Counted from the stretch's first letter, positions 31,872 through 40,885 are shown. The stretch is DNA of 64,000 nt from DATBQN01 sp963755825 (GCA_963755825.1 CAVWLA010000002.1:62001-126000); one strand, 5' to 3'. The notes: generated from the letters alone by a model not told the origin. A program made the numbers and translations.

Positions 31872-32011
31872 TCGGGAGGTGGGTGCCACCCCTCGACGTG
31901 GGAGCGGCGGCCGGAAGTCTAGCGCGAAGGGCGGCGCGATGCACAGCGCCGCCCGCGGTCCTGCGCGCCCGCCGGTGCGGCTCCGCAGCGGCGGGTCGAG
32001 AGGCGGCGGAC

Positions 32012-33019
32012 CTACCCGGGCGGCAGGAGCTGGGCGAGAAACTCCTTGTCCTCCTCGAGCGGCTTGAGGTCGGGCGAGCTCGCCAGGGCATCGTGGAGGT
32101 CCTGCGCGAAGTGGGGATCGATCGCCTGCGCCTTGCGCAGGCTGGCGAGCGCTCCGGCCTTGTCGCCGCTCAGATACTGGAGGAAGCCCAGGGTCTCCTG
32201 GCTGTCGGAGTGCTCCGGCGCGTAGCGCACCGCCGTCCGCGCCGCGGCGAGGGCGCCCGGCAGGTCGCGCTTCTGCTCCAGGCGGTCGGCGGCGTCCTCG
32301 TAGAGGTAGGAGAGATTGAGGTCGAGCAGCCGCCGCAGCTCCGCCAGAGGCGCGGGGTTGTCGTCGACGTTGATGTAGATGTAGCGATCGTTGTTGAGAT
32401 TGCGGCCGCCCTGCCGGCGCACCACGAGCATCGAGGCCGATTGGTGGCCGCGCGCGTCGCCGCCGGCGTCGTCTCCGGCCTTGAGGGCGGCGTAGAGGCG
32501 CTCGGCGAGCTCGCCCGAGGTGCTCTCGAACGCCTTCCCCATCGCCTCCGGCACCTGCGGCCCGACGAGGATGTTCCCCTGCGCCGACCAGGTCTTGCCG
32601 TGGCGATCGCCGGCCCAGCTCGGCGCCTTGGGTCCGGTGTAGGTGGCGACATTGCCGTGCGCGTCGACGATCGCCACCTGCCGGCCGTCTTTCCCTGGCA
32701 GCTTGTCGTCGGCGAGGAGCTTGGCGAGCACCTGCTGGGCGGTAAGCCCCTGGCGCAGCAGGTCGATCCCCTCCGGCCCGTAACCGACGTTGACGTTCGC
32801 CTGCGTGGCGACCGCCCCCACCCCGGCGAGCGCCCAGGGCACCACCGCGCCGACCGAGAAGTAGCGTGAAGCCACGGCGATGCCGAGGTCGCCGTTCGGC
32901 GGGTCGATCGCGACGATCGAGAACGTCGAGACCGTGGGCGGCTGGAGCGCCGGCCGCCCGCCCGCCAAGGCGGCGGAGGTGGAGACGAGGAGGAGACCGA
33001 GTCCGACGGTGAGCTTCAT
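32012..33019 (-). CDS. DUF1028 protein with C-terminal TPR-like region
   Basis: A 335-residue protein with a signal peptide (VGLGLLLVSTSAALAGG) and a DUF1028 domain: STFSIVAIDPPNGDLGIAVASRYFSVGAVVPWALAGVGAVATQ in outline, residues 30-75, with Ntn-hydrolase-like features, followed by YGPEGIDLLRQGLTAQQVL and GNILVGPQVPEAMGKAFE. The last 90 residues (DRLEQKRDLPGALAAARTAV, QETLGFLQYLSGDKAGALAS) look like two tetratricopeptide repeats. DUF1028 proteins may be amidohydrolase-like enzymes, but the reaction is not known. It has a separate position behind ctaA. Confidence 0.85.
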   Translation of the reverse strand: MKLTVGLGLLLVSTSAALAGGRPALQPPTVSTFSIVAIDPPNGDLGIAVASRYFSVGAVVPWALAGVGAVATQANVNVGYGPEGIDLLRQGLTAQQVLAKLLADDKLPGKDGRQVAIVDAHGNVATYTGPKAPSWAGDRHGKTWSAQGNILVGPQVPEAMGKAFESTSGELAERLYAALKAGDDAGGDARGHQSASMLVVRRQGGRNLNNDRYIYINVDDNPAPLAELRRLLDLNLSYLYEDAADRLEQKRDLPGALAAARTAVRYAPEHSDSQETLGFLQYLSGDKAGALASLRKAQAIDPHFAQDLHDALASSPDLKPLEEDKEFLAQLLPPG

Positions 33020-33101
33020 GGTTCACCTCGCGAGGCGGTGGAGCGGGTTGGGCGGCCAGAGGACTCTATCCTGGCCGAAACGCCAGTGGTTGCCCCTCAG
33101 C

Positions 33102-34052
33102 TCACTCCGCGGGCGGCGCCCAGGGCGAGCGCTCGCGGAGATCCCAACGCAGGGGCAGGGCACGCCGGCGCTCGACGACCGCCGCGACGCGGAAGCGAAC
33201 CGCCCGCTCGGCGCGCGGCCAGGCGGCGGCGAAGGCGGCGTCCCAGACGATCGTCGCCTCGCCGCTCAGCTGGAGGAGCGAGCCATCGGTGAAATCGATG
33301 AAGAGGAGGCCCGCGGCGGGGTGGGCGGCGAGGTTGCCCAGGGTGTTGAACATGCGGTTGCCGTGGTAGTCGGGGAAGGCGAGCGTCGCGGCATCGAGTA
33401 CGCGCACGAAGCCCGGCAGGCCGCCGCGATGCGAGGCGTCGGCGCCGCGCTCGGGGTGGAGGCTGGCGATGAAGAGGGTGTCGGCCGTCTCCACCCAGCG
33501 CTCCTGATCGGCCGTCAGGGCCGTGCCGCGCGCGGCGGATGAGGATGAATGAGCGTCCGCCGCCACCTCGCGCCGTGCGTCCCGCGCGTGGATGTACTGC
33601 GGGCAGTTGCCGTAGATCTCCCGCGCCTCGATCTCGAAACCGGTTCCCTCGCCGGCGGAGAGAGCCCGCGTCAGGCCGTTGACCCGGAGGCGGCGGCGGG
33701 TGGCAAGGTCGATCGCCAGCATGCCGACCGCGGTGCCGTCCGCCGCGAGGACGACCGCCAAGGGGTCGTCGGGCGCCGGCGAGATGCCGATCCGCACGAC
33801 GTCGTCGGCGACCGGGCGCAGAAAGCCCGCCGGTCCGGCGAGCGGCGACGCCCAGACCCGCCCGTCCTCGGCCGAAGCGCCGAGGATGGCGAGCTCGCGC
33901 TCGACGAGGAAACGCGCAGTCGATGGATTGAGCCGGCCGCCGACGATCGCCCCGACGCGCGCCGCGTCGTCCGCGAAGCCCGCCTGCGCCTGCACGGCGA
34001 GCTCGCCCTCATGGAAGGGGCCGTTGAGAGGCGAAGGATGACGCTCGTTCAT
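33102..34052 (-). CDS. Pyridoxamine 5'-phosphate oxidase family protein
   Basis: A 316-residue protein that carries a C-terminal split-barrel flavin-binding domain: ADTLFIASLHPERGADASHRGG, then FPDYHGNRMFNTLGNL and AGLLFIDFTDGSLLQLSGEA, a set of motifs seen in the PNPOx-like FMN-binding family. The N-terminal half (residues 1-150) repeats the barrel in a weaker form (LAILGASAEDGRVWASPL). Proteins of this class are often fused to ferredoxin reductases; no reductase domain is present here. The reaction is unknown. It stands alone between DUF1028 and the cupredoxin-like lipoprotein. Confidence 0.82.
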   Translation of the reverse strand: MNERHPSPLNGPFHEGELAVQAQAGFADDAARVGAIVGGRLNPSTARFLVERELAILGASAEDGRVWASPLAGPAGFLRPVADDVVRIGISPAPDDPLAVVLAADGTAVGMLAIDLATRRRLRVNGLTRALSAGEGTGFEIEAREIYGNCPQYIHARDARREVAADAHSSSSAARGTALTADQERWVETADTLFIASLHPERGADASHRGGLPGFVRVLDAATLAFPDYHGNRMFNTLGNLAAHPAAGLLFIDFTDGSLLQLSGEATIVWDAAFAAAWPRAERAVRFRVAAVVERRRALPLRWDLRERSPWAPPAE

Positions 34053-34121
34053 GGTCGGTTCAAAGGATCAAAGGAGTGCTTCGCTCTCACAACCGCGCGC
34101 GACCTCTTCGCAATCCCAAAT

Positions 34122-34166
34122 CCCAAAAACGAAAAGCCCCTCGTGGCCAGAGGGCCGGCGAGGGGC
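34122..34166 (-). terminator. Rho-independent terminator of the 34203 gene
   Basis: On the minus strand a 9-bp stem AGCCCCTCG/CGAGGGGCT (34134-34142 and 34158-34166) is followed by TTTTCGTTTTTGGG. The stem-loop and T-rich tail lie about 40 bases beyond the stop of the cupredoxin-like lipoprotein gene. This is the clearest intrinsic terminator in the window. Confidence 0.85.
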
Positions 34167-34202
34167 TCGAGTGCCGTGCGGCCGCCGAGGCGGCCGGGCG
34201 AA

Positions 34203-34985
34203 TTACTTCGCCTTGAAGTCGAAGTTCGCGGTCACCGTGCCGTTCGGCGCCACGGTGACGTCCTGGTCGGAGGTGCCGAGCGTCTCGTGCCAGGCCTCGA
34301 GCGTGTACTTGCCCGGGGGGAGCTTGGGGATGGTGTAGGAGCCGTCTTCCTTGGTCACCGCGAAGTACGGGTTGTCGACGACGCCCATGTAGGCCGACAT
34401 CCAGGGGTGGACGTCGCACTTGAAATGGACCATGACCTCGGGCTTGGTGAAGGTCTTCTCGAACTGCATGCCCTTGAACGGCTGCCCCTGGTTGAACTCG
34501 GCGTTCTTGGTGGGCAGCGCGTGGATGTTGTGCAGGGTGGAATCGTTGTTCTTGATCACCAGCGTCTGGCCGACCTGGATGCCCTGGATGCGCGGGTGGT
34601 AGAGGCAGCCCTCCTGGTCGATCTCGGCCTTGGCCGTCGGCACCGGGAAGCTCTGGCCCTCGAGGCCGGTCTTCACGTAGACGAAGACGTTGGCGAGCTT
34701 GCCATCCTTGACCACCAGCTTGCCGGTGGTGACCGGCTCCTTGTGCAGGCCGGCGCAGATCGGGTCGGCGTTCATCGCGATCGGGGTGTCCGTGCTGGTT
34801 CCAGCGAAGGTGGCGGTGCCGCTGACGGTGCCGCCGTTCGCGGTGTCGACCGCCTTGGTCGGAGCCGCCGGCGTGCTGCCGCTCGGGCTCGCTTCGCCGG
34901 TCGTCGACGCGGCTTCCTGCTTGCCGCCGCAGGCGACCGCCAGCGAGGCGAGCGTGACGAGCACCAATAGTTTGTACCTGTTCAT
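34203..34985 (-). CDS. Cupredoxin-like lipoprotein
   Basis: A 260-residue exported lipoprotein with the lipobox LASLAVACGG near residue 19 and a low-complexity Ser/Thr/Pro spacer. The main domain contains DGKLANVFVYVKTGLEG, VIKNNDSTLHNIHALP and MVHFKCDVHPWMSAYMGVV, which resemble a plastocyanin/azurin site (His, Cys, His, Met), although spacing should be tested. The C-terminal part (KEDGSYTIPKLPPGKYTLEAWHETLG) is like a carboxypeptidase regulatory or transthyretin-type repeat. GGAGG lies before ATG 34985. It sits directly downstream of the octaheme cytochrome, which favours a periplasmic electron-transfer role. Confidence 0.78.
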   Translation of the reverse strand: MNRYKLLVLVTLASLAVACGGKQEAASTTGEASPSGSTPAAPTKAVDTANGGTVSGTATFAGTSTDTPIAMNADPICAGLHKEPVTTGKLVVKDGKLANVFVYVKTGLEGQSFPVPTAKAEIDQEGCLYHPRIQGIQVGQTLVIKNNDSTLHNIHALPTKNAEFNQGQPFKGMQFEKTFTKPEVMVHFKCDVHPWMSAYMGVVDNPYFAVTKEDGSYTIPKLPPGKYTLEAWHETLGTSDQDVTVAPNGTVTANFDFKAK

Positions 34986-35045
34986 ACGATTGAAACCTCC
35001 TCGGGTTGTTGGAAAGGACTTTCGGACGATCGGGGAAAGAGAACC

Positions 35046-35081
35046 GCCGAATGCGGCATTATGTCACACACCGCATTCGGC
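35046..35081 (-). terminator. Hairpin terminator of the bc-complex operon
   Basis: An 11-bp perfect stem GCCGAATGCGG/CCGCATTCGGC with a 14-base loop, 40 bases downstream of the octaheme cytochrome stop on the minus strand. A pyrimidine-rich GGTTCTCTTTCC follows. The same region must contain the promoter of the 34985 gene. Confidence 0.7.
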
Positions 35082-35120
35082 TTCTGGATCGAGCGCTCTG
35101 GCTGCCGACCGACGGCTCTT

Positions 35121-38100
35121 CTATCGGCCCCCGGCGCGGCTGGCGCCGACCGCTCCCGGCGCCGGCGGTATCGGAGAGATCGGCTTGATGGAGGCGCCGC
35201 CGGCGAGGCTCCAGATGTGGTCGCGGAGAGCCGACGTCACCTTGTCGACGTCCGCGAGATACGCCTTGAGCTCCGCCTCGTCCTTGAAATATTTCATCAT
35301 CTGCGCCTTCTGCGCTGCGTAGGCCGGCGAGTCGATGGCTCCCGCCACCGGCGACTCGTACTTGCCCGGCGAGGTCTCGGGGAAGTTCGACGGCATGCGG
35401 GTGCCGGGCACCCACTTCTGCGGGTCCTTGACCCACGACGGCACCCAGTCGTAGCGCAGGCGGTCGTGGGCGAGGAGGAGCGACGGCGCGAGATCCGGCG
35501 ACATGCCGGTCGCCTTCGCGGCCTCGGCCCCGGCCGGGTGGCACTTGGCGCATTGGAAGAGGTTGAAGACGACGCCGCCGACCGCCAGGTCGCGCGGATC
35601 GGCGCCGGGGAACGGCGAGATGAACGGCTGCCGCGCCTCGCGCGAGGTGAAGTACGCGATGATCGTGTTCTCCTGCTCGTCGGTGAAGCCGAAGGTGGGC
35701 ATGCGGGCGTTCAGCCACGGCCGCATCTTCACCCGGCTGGGATCGTGGAGATAGGAGAACAGCCAGTCCGCCTGCACGCGGGCGCCCTCGGCGGCGAGGT
35801 TCGGCGGCAGCAGGGTGGGATCCTGGATGACCTGCTTGATGGCGTGGCCGCGCCCTTCGATCAGGTGGCAGCCCTGGCAGTTGTAGCGCTGGATGAGGTT
35901 GCGCCCGTCGGCGAGCGAGGCGGTCTTAGCGTCGTTGCCCGCCCGCTTGGAGAGGACGACCGACTCCTTGGTGAATCCCATCACGTTGGTGAGCACCGCC
36001 TCGGCTTCGCGATCGGACATGCCGAAGTTCGGCATCTTGAGGAGGTCGTTGTAGTCCTTCGACGGCTCCTTGCCGTGATCGAAGATGCGCGGCCGCTTGA
36101 GCTTGGTGAAGACCCAGCCGTGCCTCGTCTCGGGGATCGCGATGTGGCCGAAGTCGAGCTGATGGAGCGGCTTCGAGCCCTCGGTCGTCAGCTCGGTGCC
36201 GATCGGCTTGACGTTGTCGAAGCCGGGGATGGTGTGGCAGCTGTAGCAGCCGTACTTGGTGATCGTCTGCTGGCCGAGGTAGACGTTGCGCTCGGCCTCG
36301 CTCATCTTGCCGAGGTCCGCCTGGCTGCGCTCGATCGTCTCGTTGTTCTGCAGATAGCCGATCGCCAGCTCGTCGCGGAGCTTGGGGTCGACCGGCGGCA
36401 GCGGCTGGTTCTCGTACTGCGGATCGCGGTCGGCCAGGAGGTAGGCCGCGAGATCCGCCGCCTCGCCGTCGGTGAGGCGGAGCGACGGCATCGCCGTCTC
36501 CGGGAAATACTGCTTCGGGTTCTTCAGCCAGGCGTAGAGCCAGCCGGACGAGACCTTGCTGCCGGTGCGCACCAGGTTCGGCCCGTGCAGCCGCTTGATC
36601 AGCGGATAGAAGTCGTCGCGCTTGGCGTTCCGATCCTTGATGTGGCAGCCGGCGCAGCCGATGCTCTCGAAGAGCTTCTCGCCGGACTGCGCGTTGCCCG
36701 CCGGCGCCGGCTGGTAGGCCGGGTGCTCGGACTTCGCCCACAGGTAGGAGACGATCGCCGTGATCTCGGTCTGCTGCCGGCGGCGGTTGACGTCTCCCTT
36801 GATGTTCTCCTGGAAGAAGAAGTGCGGCATGAAGGTCGTCGGATGGAAGCTCCGCGGCGCCGCGATCCACGAGTAGGCCCAGCCGGGGTTGGTCTTGGCG
36901 GCGATGCGCGTCAAGTCCGGGCCGGGCTTGCGCACGTCGCGGAACGCCGGGTAGTCGACGACGTGGCAGCTGGCGCAGCCCATGTGGACGATGAGGTCCT
37001 GGCCCGCCTCCTGCGTCTCGGCGCCGCCCGTCCAGACGTCGGCGGCATGGCAGGTGACGCAGCCGGCCTGGCTCATCTTGGCGGGGAGGATGGGGTTCTC
37101 GAGATAGGGCTGGTGCTCCCAGCCGAGGCGCTTCTGCCAGTCCCGCTGCTGCGCCGCCGACTCCGGGCTGTGGCCGGCGCGCGAGAAGTCGGTGGCGCGG
37201 TCGAGGCCGCCGTGGCAGGAGGTGCAGCCGAACTTGTTGAACGGGTGCGGCGAGCCGTCGCCGACGTAGGCGGCGAGGTTCGGGTGGGTGCGGAAGGGCT
37301 CCTTCCACTCCGGCCCGTCGAAACCCGGACGGTTGGCGGCGACGTGGCAGGTCATGCAGCGGTCGACGCGGTTCAGGTCGGTGAAGTAGACGTTGCGATA
37401 GAGGCCGGGGAGGACCACCTGCTGGATATGGAGGCTGGGCTGGATGAAGTCCATCAGCGGCGCGTTCAAGACGAAGTAGTCGACCCCCTTGCCGAGCAGG
37501 GAGGCGCGCTTCTCGACGTCGTCGGCCCCCTTGTCCAAGGCATCGATCTTCTTCTGCGCCTCGGTGATCTGCTGCTTCTTCGCCGCCAGCTGCGCGGCCA
37601 CCGCGTCGCGCTGGTCGGTGAACTCCTCGCGCCGCTTCTTGGCGTCGGCGAGCGCCTGCTTGCGGCGCTCGACGTCCTTCCCGTGGTCGCCGATGGCGGA
37701 GCCGCCGCGCTGCATCGCCCGGTCGTACTCGAAGCGGCTGGCGTCGAGCTCGCCCTTGGCCTTCTTCCACGCCGAGTCGGCGCTGTAGATCTTGGCGTTG
37801 AGCTGGTCGATCTTCGCCTCGAGGTCGGCGGCTCCCGACTTGTGCTGCGCCAGCTCGGCCTGCGCGGTCGAGATGTCCTTGCGGAGCTGCGCCACCTGCT
37901 GCTGGTCGATCTTCTGGCGCTCCGCCTCCTCGTCCTTCATGAGCTTCTGGTGCTCGAGGCTGCGGAACTCCGCCTGATAGCGCTTCCACGGCTGCGCGTA
38001 GTCGGCGAAGACCATCCACAGGGTCACCGCCAGGAGCCCGAGCGAGCTCAGGGCGAAGACCATGTTCATACGCCCGAAGTCGTAGTGCCGGTCGGGGCGC

Positions 38101-38159
38101 TTCTCCGGCGGAGCCTTGGGAGGCGTCGGTGCGGCGGGTGGAGCGGCGGCAGGGCTCAT
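35121..38159 (-). CDS. Octaheme cytochrome c with N-terminal membrane anchor and coiled coil
   Basis: A 1012-residue protein. Residues 1-30 are proline-rich and cytoplasmic, residues 31-52 are a membrane helix (MVFALSSLGLLAVTLWMVF), residues 60-220 form a charged coiled coil, and eight heme c motifs follow: CMTCH (near 268), CTSCH, CVTCH, CASCH, CAGCH, CYSCH, CQGCH and CAKCH. Several heme modules end in MP-x-F or MP-x-L, possible Met ligands. The gene overlaps cytochrome b subunit IV by four bases and ends the operon of a Rieske protein and split cytochrome b, so it is the likely cytochrome c subunit of the bc complex. Such a size is far above cytochrome c1 or f. Confidence 0.9.
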   Translation of the reverse strand: MSPAAAPPAAPTPPKAPPEKRPDRHYDFGRMNMVFALSSLGLLAVTLWMVFADYAQPWKRYQAEFRSLEHQKLMKDEEAERQKIDQQQVAQLRKDISTAQAELAQHKSGAADLEAKIDQLNAKIYSADSAWKKAKGELDASRFEYDRAMQRGGSAIGDHGKDVERRKQALADAKKRREEFTDQRDAVAAQLAAKKQQITEAQKKIDALDKGADDVEKRASLLGKGVDYFVLNAPLMDFIQPSLHIQQVVLPGLYRNVYFTDLNRVDRCMTCHVAANRPGFDGPEWKEPFRTHPNLAAYVGDGSPHPFNKFGCTSCHGGLDRATDFSRAGHSPESAAQQRDWQKRLGWEHQPYLENPILPAKMSQAGCVTCHAADVWTGGAETQEAGQDLIVHMGCASCHVVDYPAFRDVRKPGPDLTRIAAKTNPGWAYSWIAAPRSFHPTTFMPHFFFQENIKGDVNRRRQQTEITAIVSYLWAKSEHPAYQPAPAGNAQSGEKLFESIGCAGCHIKDRNAKRDDFYPLIKRLHGPNLVRTGSKVSSGWLYAWLKNPKQYFPETAMPSLRLTDGEAADLAAYLLADRDPQYENQPLPPVDPKLRDELAIGYLQNNETIERSQADLGKMSEAERNVYLGQQTITKYGCYSCHTIPGFDNVKPIGTELTTEGSKPLHQLDFGHIAIPETRHGWVFTKLKRPRIFDHGKEPSKDYNDLLKMPNFGMSDREAEAVLTNVMGFTKESVVLSKRAGNDAKTASLADGRNLIQRYNCQGCHLIEGRGHAIKQVIQDPTLLPPNLAAEGARVQADWLFSYLHDPSRVKMRPWLNARMPTFGFTDEQENTIIAYFTSREARQPFISPFPGADPRDLAVGGVVFNLFQCAKCHPAGAEAAKATGMSPDLAPSLLLAHDRLRYDWVPSWVKDPQKWVPGTRMPSNFPETSPGKYESPVAGAIDSPAYAAQKAQMMKYFKDEAELKAYLADVDKVTSALRDHIWSLAGGASIKPISPIPPAPGAVGASRAGGR

Positions 38160-39238
38160 ATGTTGAAGAAGTACTCCTGGACGTGAACGAAGTACTTAAG
38201 GTTGAAGATCCACCGGCAGTACATCTTGATGGGCAGGAGCATCATCACCAGGAAGAGGGCGATGCCGACGTAGAAGCGCGGCGCCCCCATCTTCTCGTAG
38301 TACGGGCGCAGCCGTTTCCAGCGCGCCAGGATCATCGGCAGGACGAAGAAGTAGGCGGCGATGATGAGGATGCCGGGCAGCTCGCGCAGGAACCAGCTGT
38401 GCGGCAGGCCGATCCCCAGCGCCTTGATCCAGAAATACTCCGAGAGGTCGACGTTGGTCAGCGGATCGACCTTGGTGATGTCCCAGAACTCGTAGGGGCC
38501 GAAGAAGTTCCAGTTCGGCCCGCGGAGGAAGGTGCCGATGACGATCATCTGGCTCCACAGGATGAGCCAGCCGAAGAGGAAGATCGAGATCTCGACCTTG
38601 CGCTCGCGGAAGGTGAAGTAGCCGTTCCCCTTGGGGTTGGTGTCGATGTAGGGGATCGCCATCAGGCCGACGATGATGAGCCCGGGGAGCAGCACGCCGG
38701 CGAGCCAGGGATCGAAGTAGACCAGCATCTCCTGCAGGCCGAGGAAGTACCACGGCGCCTTCGACGGGTTGGGGGCGAGGGCGGGGTTCGCCGGGTCCTC
38801 GAGCGGCGCCTTGAGGAGGATCGACCAGACGACGAGGACGACCGTCAGCACCACCATGCAGATGAATTCGGAGAAGACGAGATCCGGCCAGGTGAAGATG
38901 CGGTCCTCGACCTCGGTCTGCTCGAAGGTCGGCTCGCCGCGCTCCTTGGCGGCGTCGTTGGCGACCGCCTTCGACATCGCCAGCCAGACGAAGAAGCCGG
39001 CGAGGAAGACCATCATCACGATCGGCACGTTGTCCGGCTTCGAGACGATCTTGAAGAAGTTGGCGTCGAACAGCGAGAGCACGAAAAACGCCGTGCCGCC
39101 GAGGAGGAGCGAGAGGCCGCCGCGCTTGGTCCACAGCTTCTTCGACCGCATCATCAGCCAGAAGCCGAGGATGGCGATCGAGAACGACCAGTACGGATAC
39201 GCCAGTGCGTTGATGAACCGCTTGACCAGATCCACCAT
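38156..39238 (-). CDS. Cytochrome bc complex, cytochrome b C-terminal subunit (subunit IV-like)
   Basis: A 360-residue protein with about eight membrane helices. It contains the subunit IV region, PNPSKAPWYFLGLQEMLVYF near residue 167, equivalent to the PEWY quinol-site motif (here APWY), with DPWLAGVLLPGLIIVGLMAIPYID next. An N-terminal helix pair and an additional C-terminal helix pair (residues 280-350) make it longer than the 160-residue b6f subunit IV. It follows cytochrome b with 23 bases of spacing and overlaps the octaheme gene. Confidence 0.9.
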   Translation of the reverse strand: MVDLVKRFINALAYPYWSFSIAILGFWLMMRSKKLWTKRGGLSLLLGGTAFFVLSLFDANFFKIVSKPDNVPIVMMVFLAGFFVWLAMSKAVANDAAKERGEPTFEQTEVEDRIFTWPDLVFSEFICMVVLTVVLVVWSILLKAPLEDPANPALAPNPSKAPWYFLGLQEMLVYFDPWLAGVLLPGLIIVGLMAIPYIDTNPKGNGYFTFRERKVEISIFLFGWLILWSQMIVIGTFLRGPNWNFFGPYEFWDITKVDPLTNVDLSEYFWIKALGIGLPHSWFLRELPGILIIAAYFFVLPMILARWKRLRPYYEKMGAPRFYVGIALFLVMMLLPIKMYCRWIFNLKYFVHVQEYFFNI

Positions 39239-39261
39239 CGTGGTTCTTCCTCAGCCGGCCC

Positions 39262-40041
39262 TTAGACCGGGCCCGAGATGCCGCCGTCCTTGCGGACGCG
39301 CCAGAAGTGGACCGCGATCAGGAACGCCGCGGCGAGCGGGATGCCGACGCAGTGGAGAACGTAGAAGCGGATCAGGGTGGCGCCGCCGATGGTTCGTCCG
39401 CCGATGAGCGCGAAGCGCGCGTCGCTCCCGGCGTGAATCAATCGTTGCCCTCCCAGTTTCAGGAAGGCGGCACCCGGTCCCTCGTTGCCCAGCATGGGAG
39501 TCGCGCGGGCCATGTTCGAGCCGACGGTGATCGCCCAGATGGCGAGCTGGTCCCAGGGCAACAGATAGCCGGTGAAGGAGAGCAGCAGCGTCAGCACGAG
39601 GAGGATGACGCCGACGTTCCAGTTGAACTCGCGGGGCGGCTTGTAGGAGCCGGTCATGAAGACGCGGAACATGTGGAGCCACACCGCGATGACCATGGCG
39701 TGGGCGCCCCAGCGGTGGAGCTCGCGCATGATGCCGAAGGCAGCCGCCTCGCGCAGGTCGATGATGTCGACGAAGGCGTACTCGACGGTCGGCCGGTAGT
39801 AGAACATCAGCAGCAGGCCGGTGATCGTCTCGACGAGGAAGAGAAAGAAGGCGGTGCCGCCCATGCACCAGGTGTAGCTCATGCGGATCCCCGACTTCTT
39901 CACCTTGATGGGGTGGAGGTGGAGGACCACGTTGCCCAGCATGGCGAGCGCACGCTTGCGGTTGTCCGTCGGGATGCCGACCCGGAAGATCGATTTCCAG
40001 ACCTGTGACTTGGTGACCGATTTGCTCAGTTTGTCGAACAT
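39262..40041 (-). CDS. Cytochrome bc complex, cytochrome b N-terminal subunit (b6-like)
   Basis: A 259-residue four-helix cytochrome b half that holds both b hemes. The His ligands are in RELHRWGAHAMVIAVWLHMFRVF (helix B) and in FYVLHCVGIPLAAAFLIAVHFWRVRKDGG (helix D), and the conserved GYLLPWDQLAIWAITVGSNM lies between them. The C terminus RVRKDGGISGP is typical of b6-type subunits. An extra 45 N-terminal residues precede helix A. The protein works with the Rieske subunit encoded upstream. Confidence 0.94.
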   Translation of the reverse strand: MFDKLSKSVTKSQVWKSIFRVGIPTDNRKRALAMLGNVVLHLHPIKVKKSGIRMSYTWCMGGTAFFLFLVETITGLLLMFYYRPTVEYAFVDIIDLREAAAFGIMRELHRWGAHAMVIAVWLHMFRVFMTGSYKPPREFNWNVGVILLVLTLLLSFTGYLLPWDQLAIWAITVGSNMARATPMLGNEGPGAAFLKLGGQRLIHAGSDARFALIGGRTIGGATLIRFYVLHCVGIPLAAAFLIAVHFWRVRKDGGISGPV

Positions 40042-40072
40042 GAGCCCTCGAGAGAATTAGGTCGAATCGGGA

Positions 40073-40885
40073 TCAGCCGGCGATGAAGGCGTTCGGATCT
40101 TCCCACTGCCCCAGCTCCCACTGGAACTTCTGCCCCTTGTCGACGACGATGCGGCCGTCGTCGGGGCTGACGAAGATCTTCGCCCGCTCGAGCGGGCGGG
40201 GGGTGGGGCCTTCGAAGTTGATGCCGCTCTTGTAGTACCCGCTGCCGTGGCAGGGGCACTTGAACTTGTTCTGCGCCGCGAGCCAGGCCGGCGGGCAGCC
40301 CAGGTGGGTGCAGATGGCGATGAGGGCGAAGATCTTGCCGCCGTCGTGGACGATCCAGACGCCGTACTGATCGACCAGCCGGGTGTCGACGACGCCGGCC
40401 GGATAGTCCTCGGGCTTGCCGGCCTTGAAGGTCGTCGGCGGCTCGAAGAGGACGTTGGGGAACATGAAGCGGCCCATCGCCGTGACGCAGCCGCCGATGG
40501 CGACGGTGAATCCCACCCAGGCGACCGCGGCCCAGGAGAAGAAGCCGCGGCGGCTGAGATCGGTGGCGGCGGCCGGAGCGGCGGCGCGGGCGGGCGCCGC
40601 CGGCCTGGCCGCGGCAGCTGCCGGCGCCGCGGGCTTCGCGGCGGCGGGCGCGGCGCTGGGAGCCGCGGCGGCCGCGGCAGCCGGAGCGGCGGGCTTCGGC
40701 GCCGCGGGGCTCGGCGGCGTCGGATTCGGACCAGCGGCCGGCGGCGTCGCGGCGGCGGTCGAAGACGATGCGGCAGGAGGTGTTACAGGAGGCTCGTGAG
40801 GGGTGGCGGGACCTTCCGGCGCCGCCGAACTCGACGGCGCTGCCGCGGGATCACCCGGCGTGCCGTCCTTGGTTTCATCCACCAT
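40073..40885 (-). CDS. Rieske iron-sulfur protein with long Ala/Pro N terminus
   Basis: A 270-residue Rieske protein. The 2Fe-2S ligands are in CTHLGCPPAWL and CPCHGSGYY. A twin-arginine-like SRRGFFSWAAVAWVGFTVAIGG near residues 112-133 is the membrane anchor. Before it lies a cytoplasmic tail of 110 residues made nearly only of Ala and Pro. Start ATG 40885 is the first in frame, and the promoter at 40944-40972 agrees with it. This is the first gene of the bc operon (Rieske-cytochrome b-subunit IV-octaheme c). Confidence 0.92.
   Translation of the reverse strand: MVDETKDGTPGDPAAAPSSSAAPEGPATPHEPPVTPPAASSSTAAATPPAAGPNPTPPSPAAPKPAAPAAAAAAAPSAAPAAAKPAAPAAAAARPAAPARAAAPAAATDLSRRGFFSWAAVAWVGFTVAIGGCVTAMGRFMFPNVLFEPPTTFKAGKPEDYPAGVVDTRLVDQYGVWIVHDGGKIFALIAICTHLGCPPAWLAAQNKFKCPCHGSGYYKSGINFEGPTPRPLERAKIFVSPDDGRIVVDKGQKFQWELGQWEDPNAFIAG

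Noticed and set aside
34986..35120. CATAAT as a -10 box for the cupredoxin-like lipoprotein
   Set aside because: The hexamer lies in the loop of the terminator hairpin at 35046-35081 and has no -35 partner at normal spacing.
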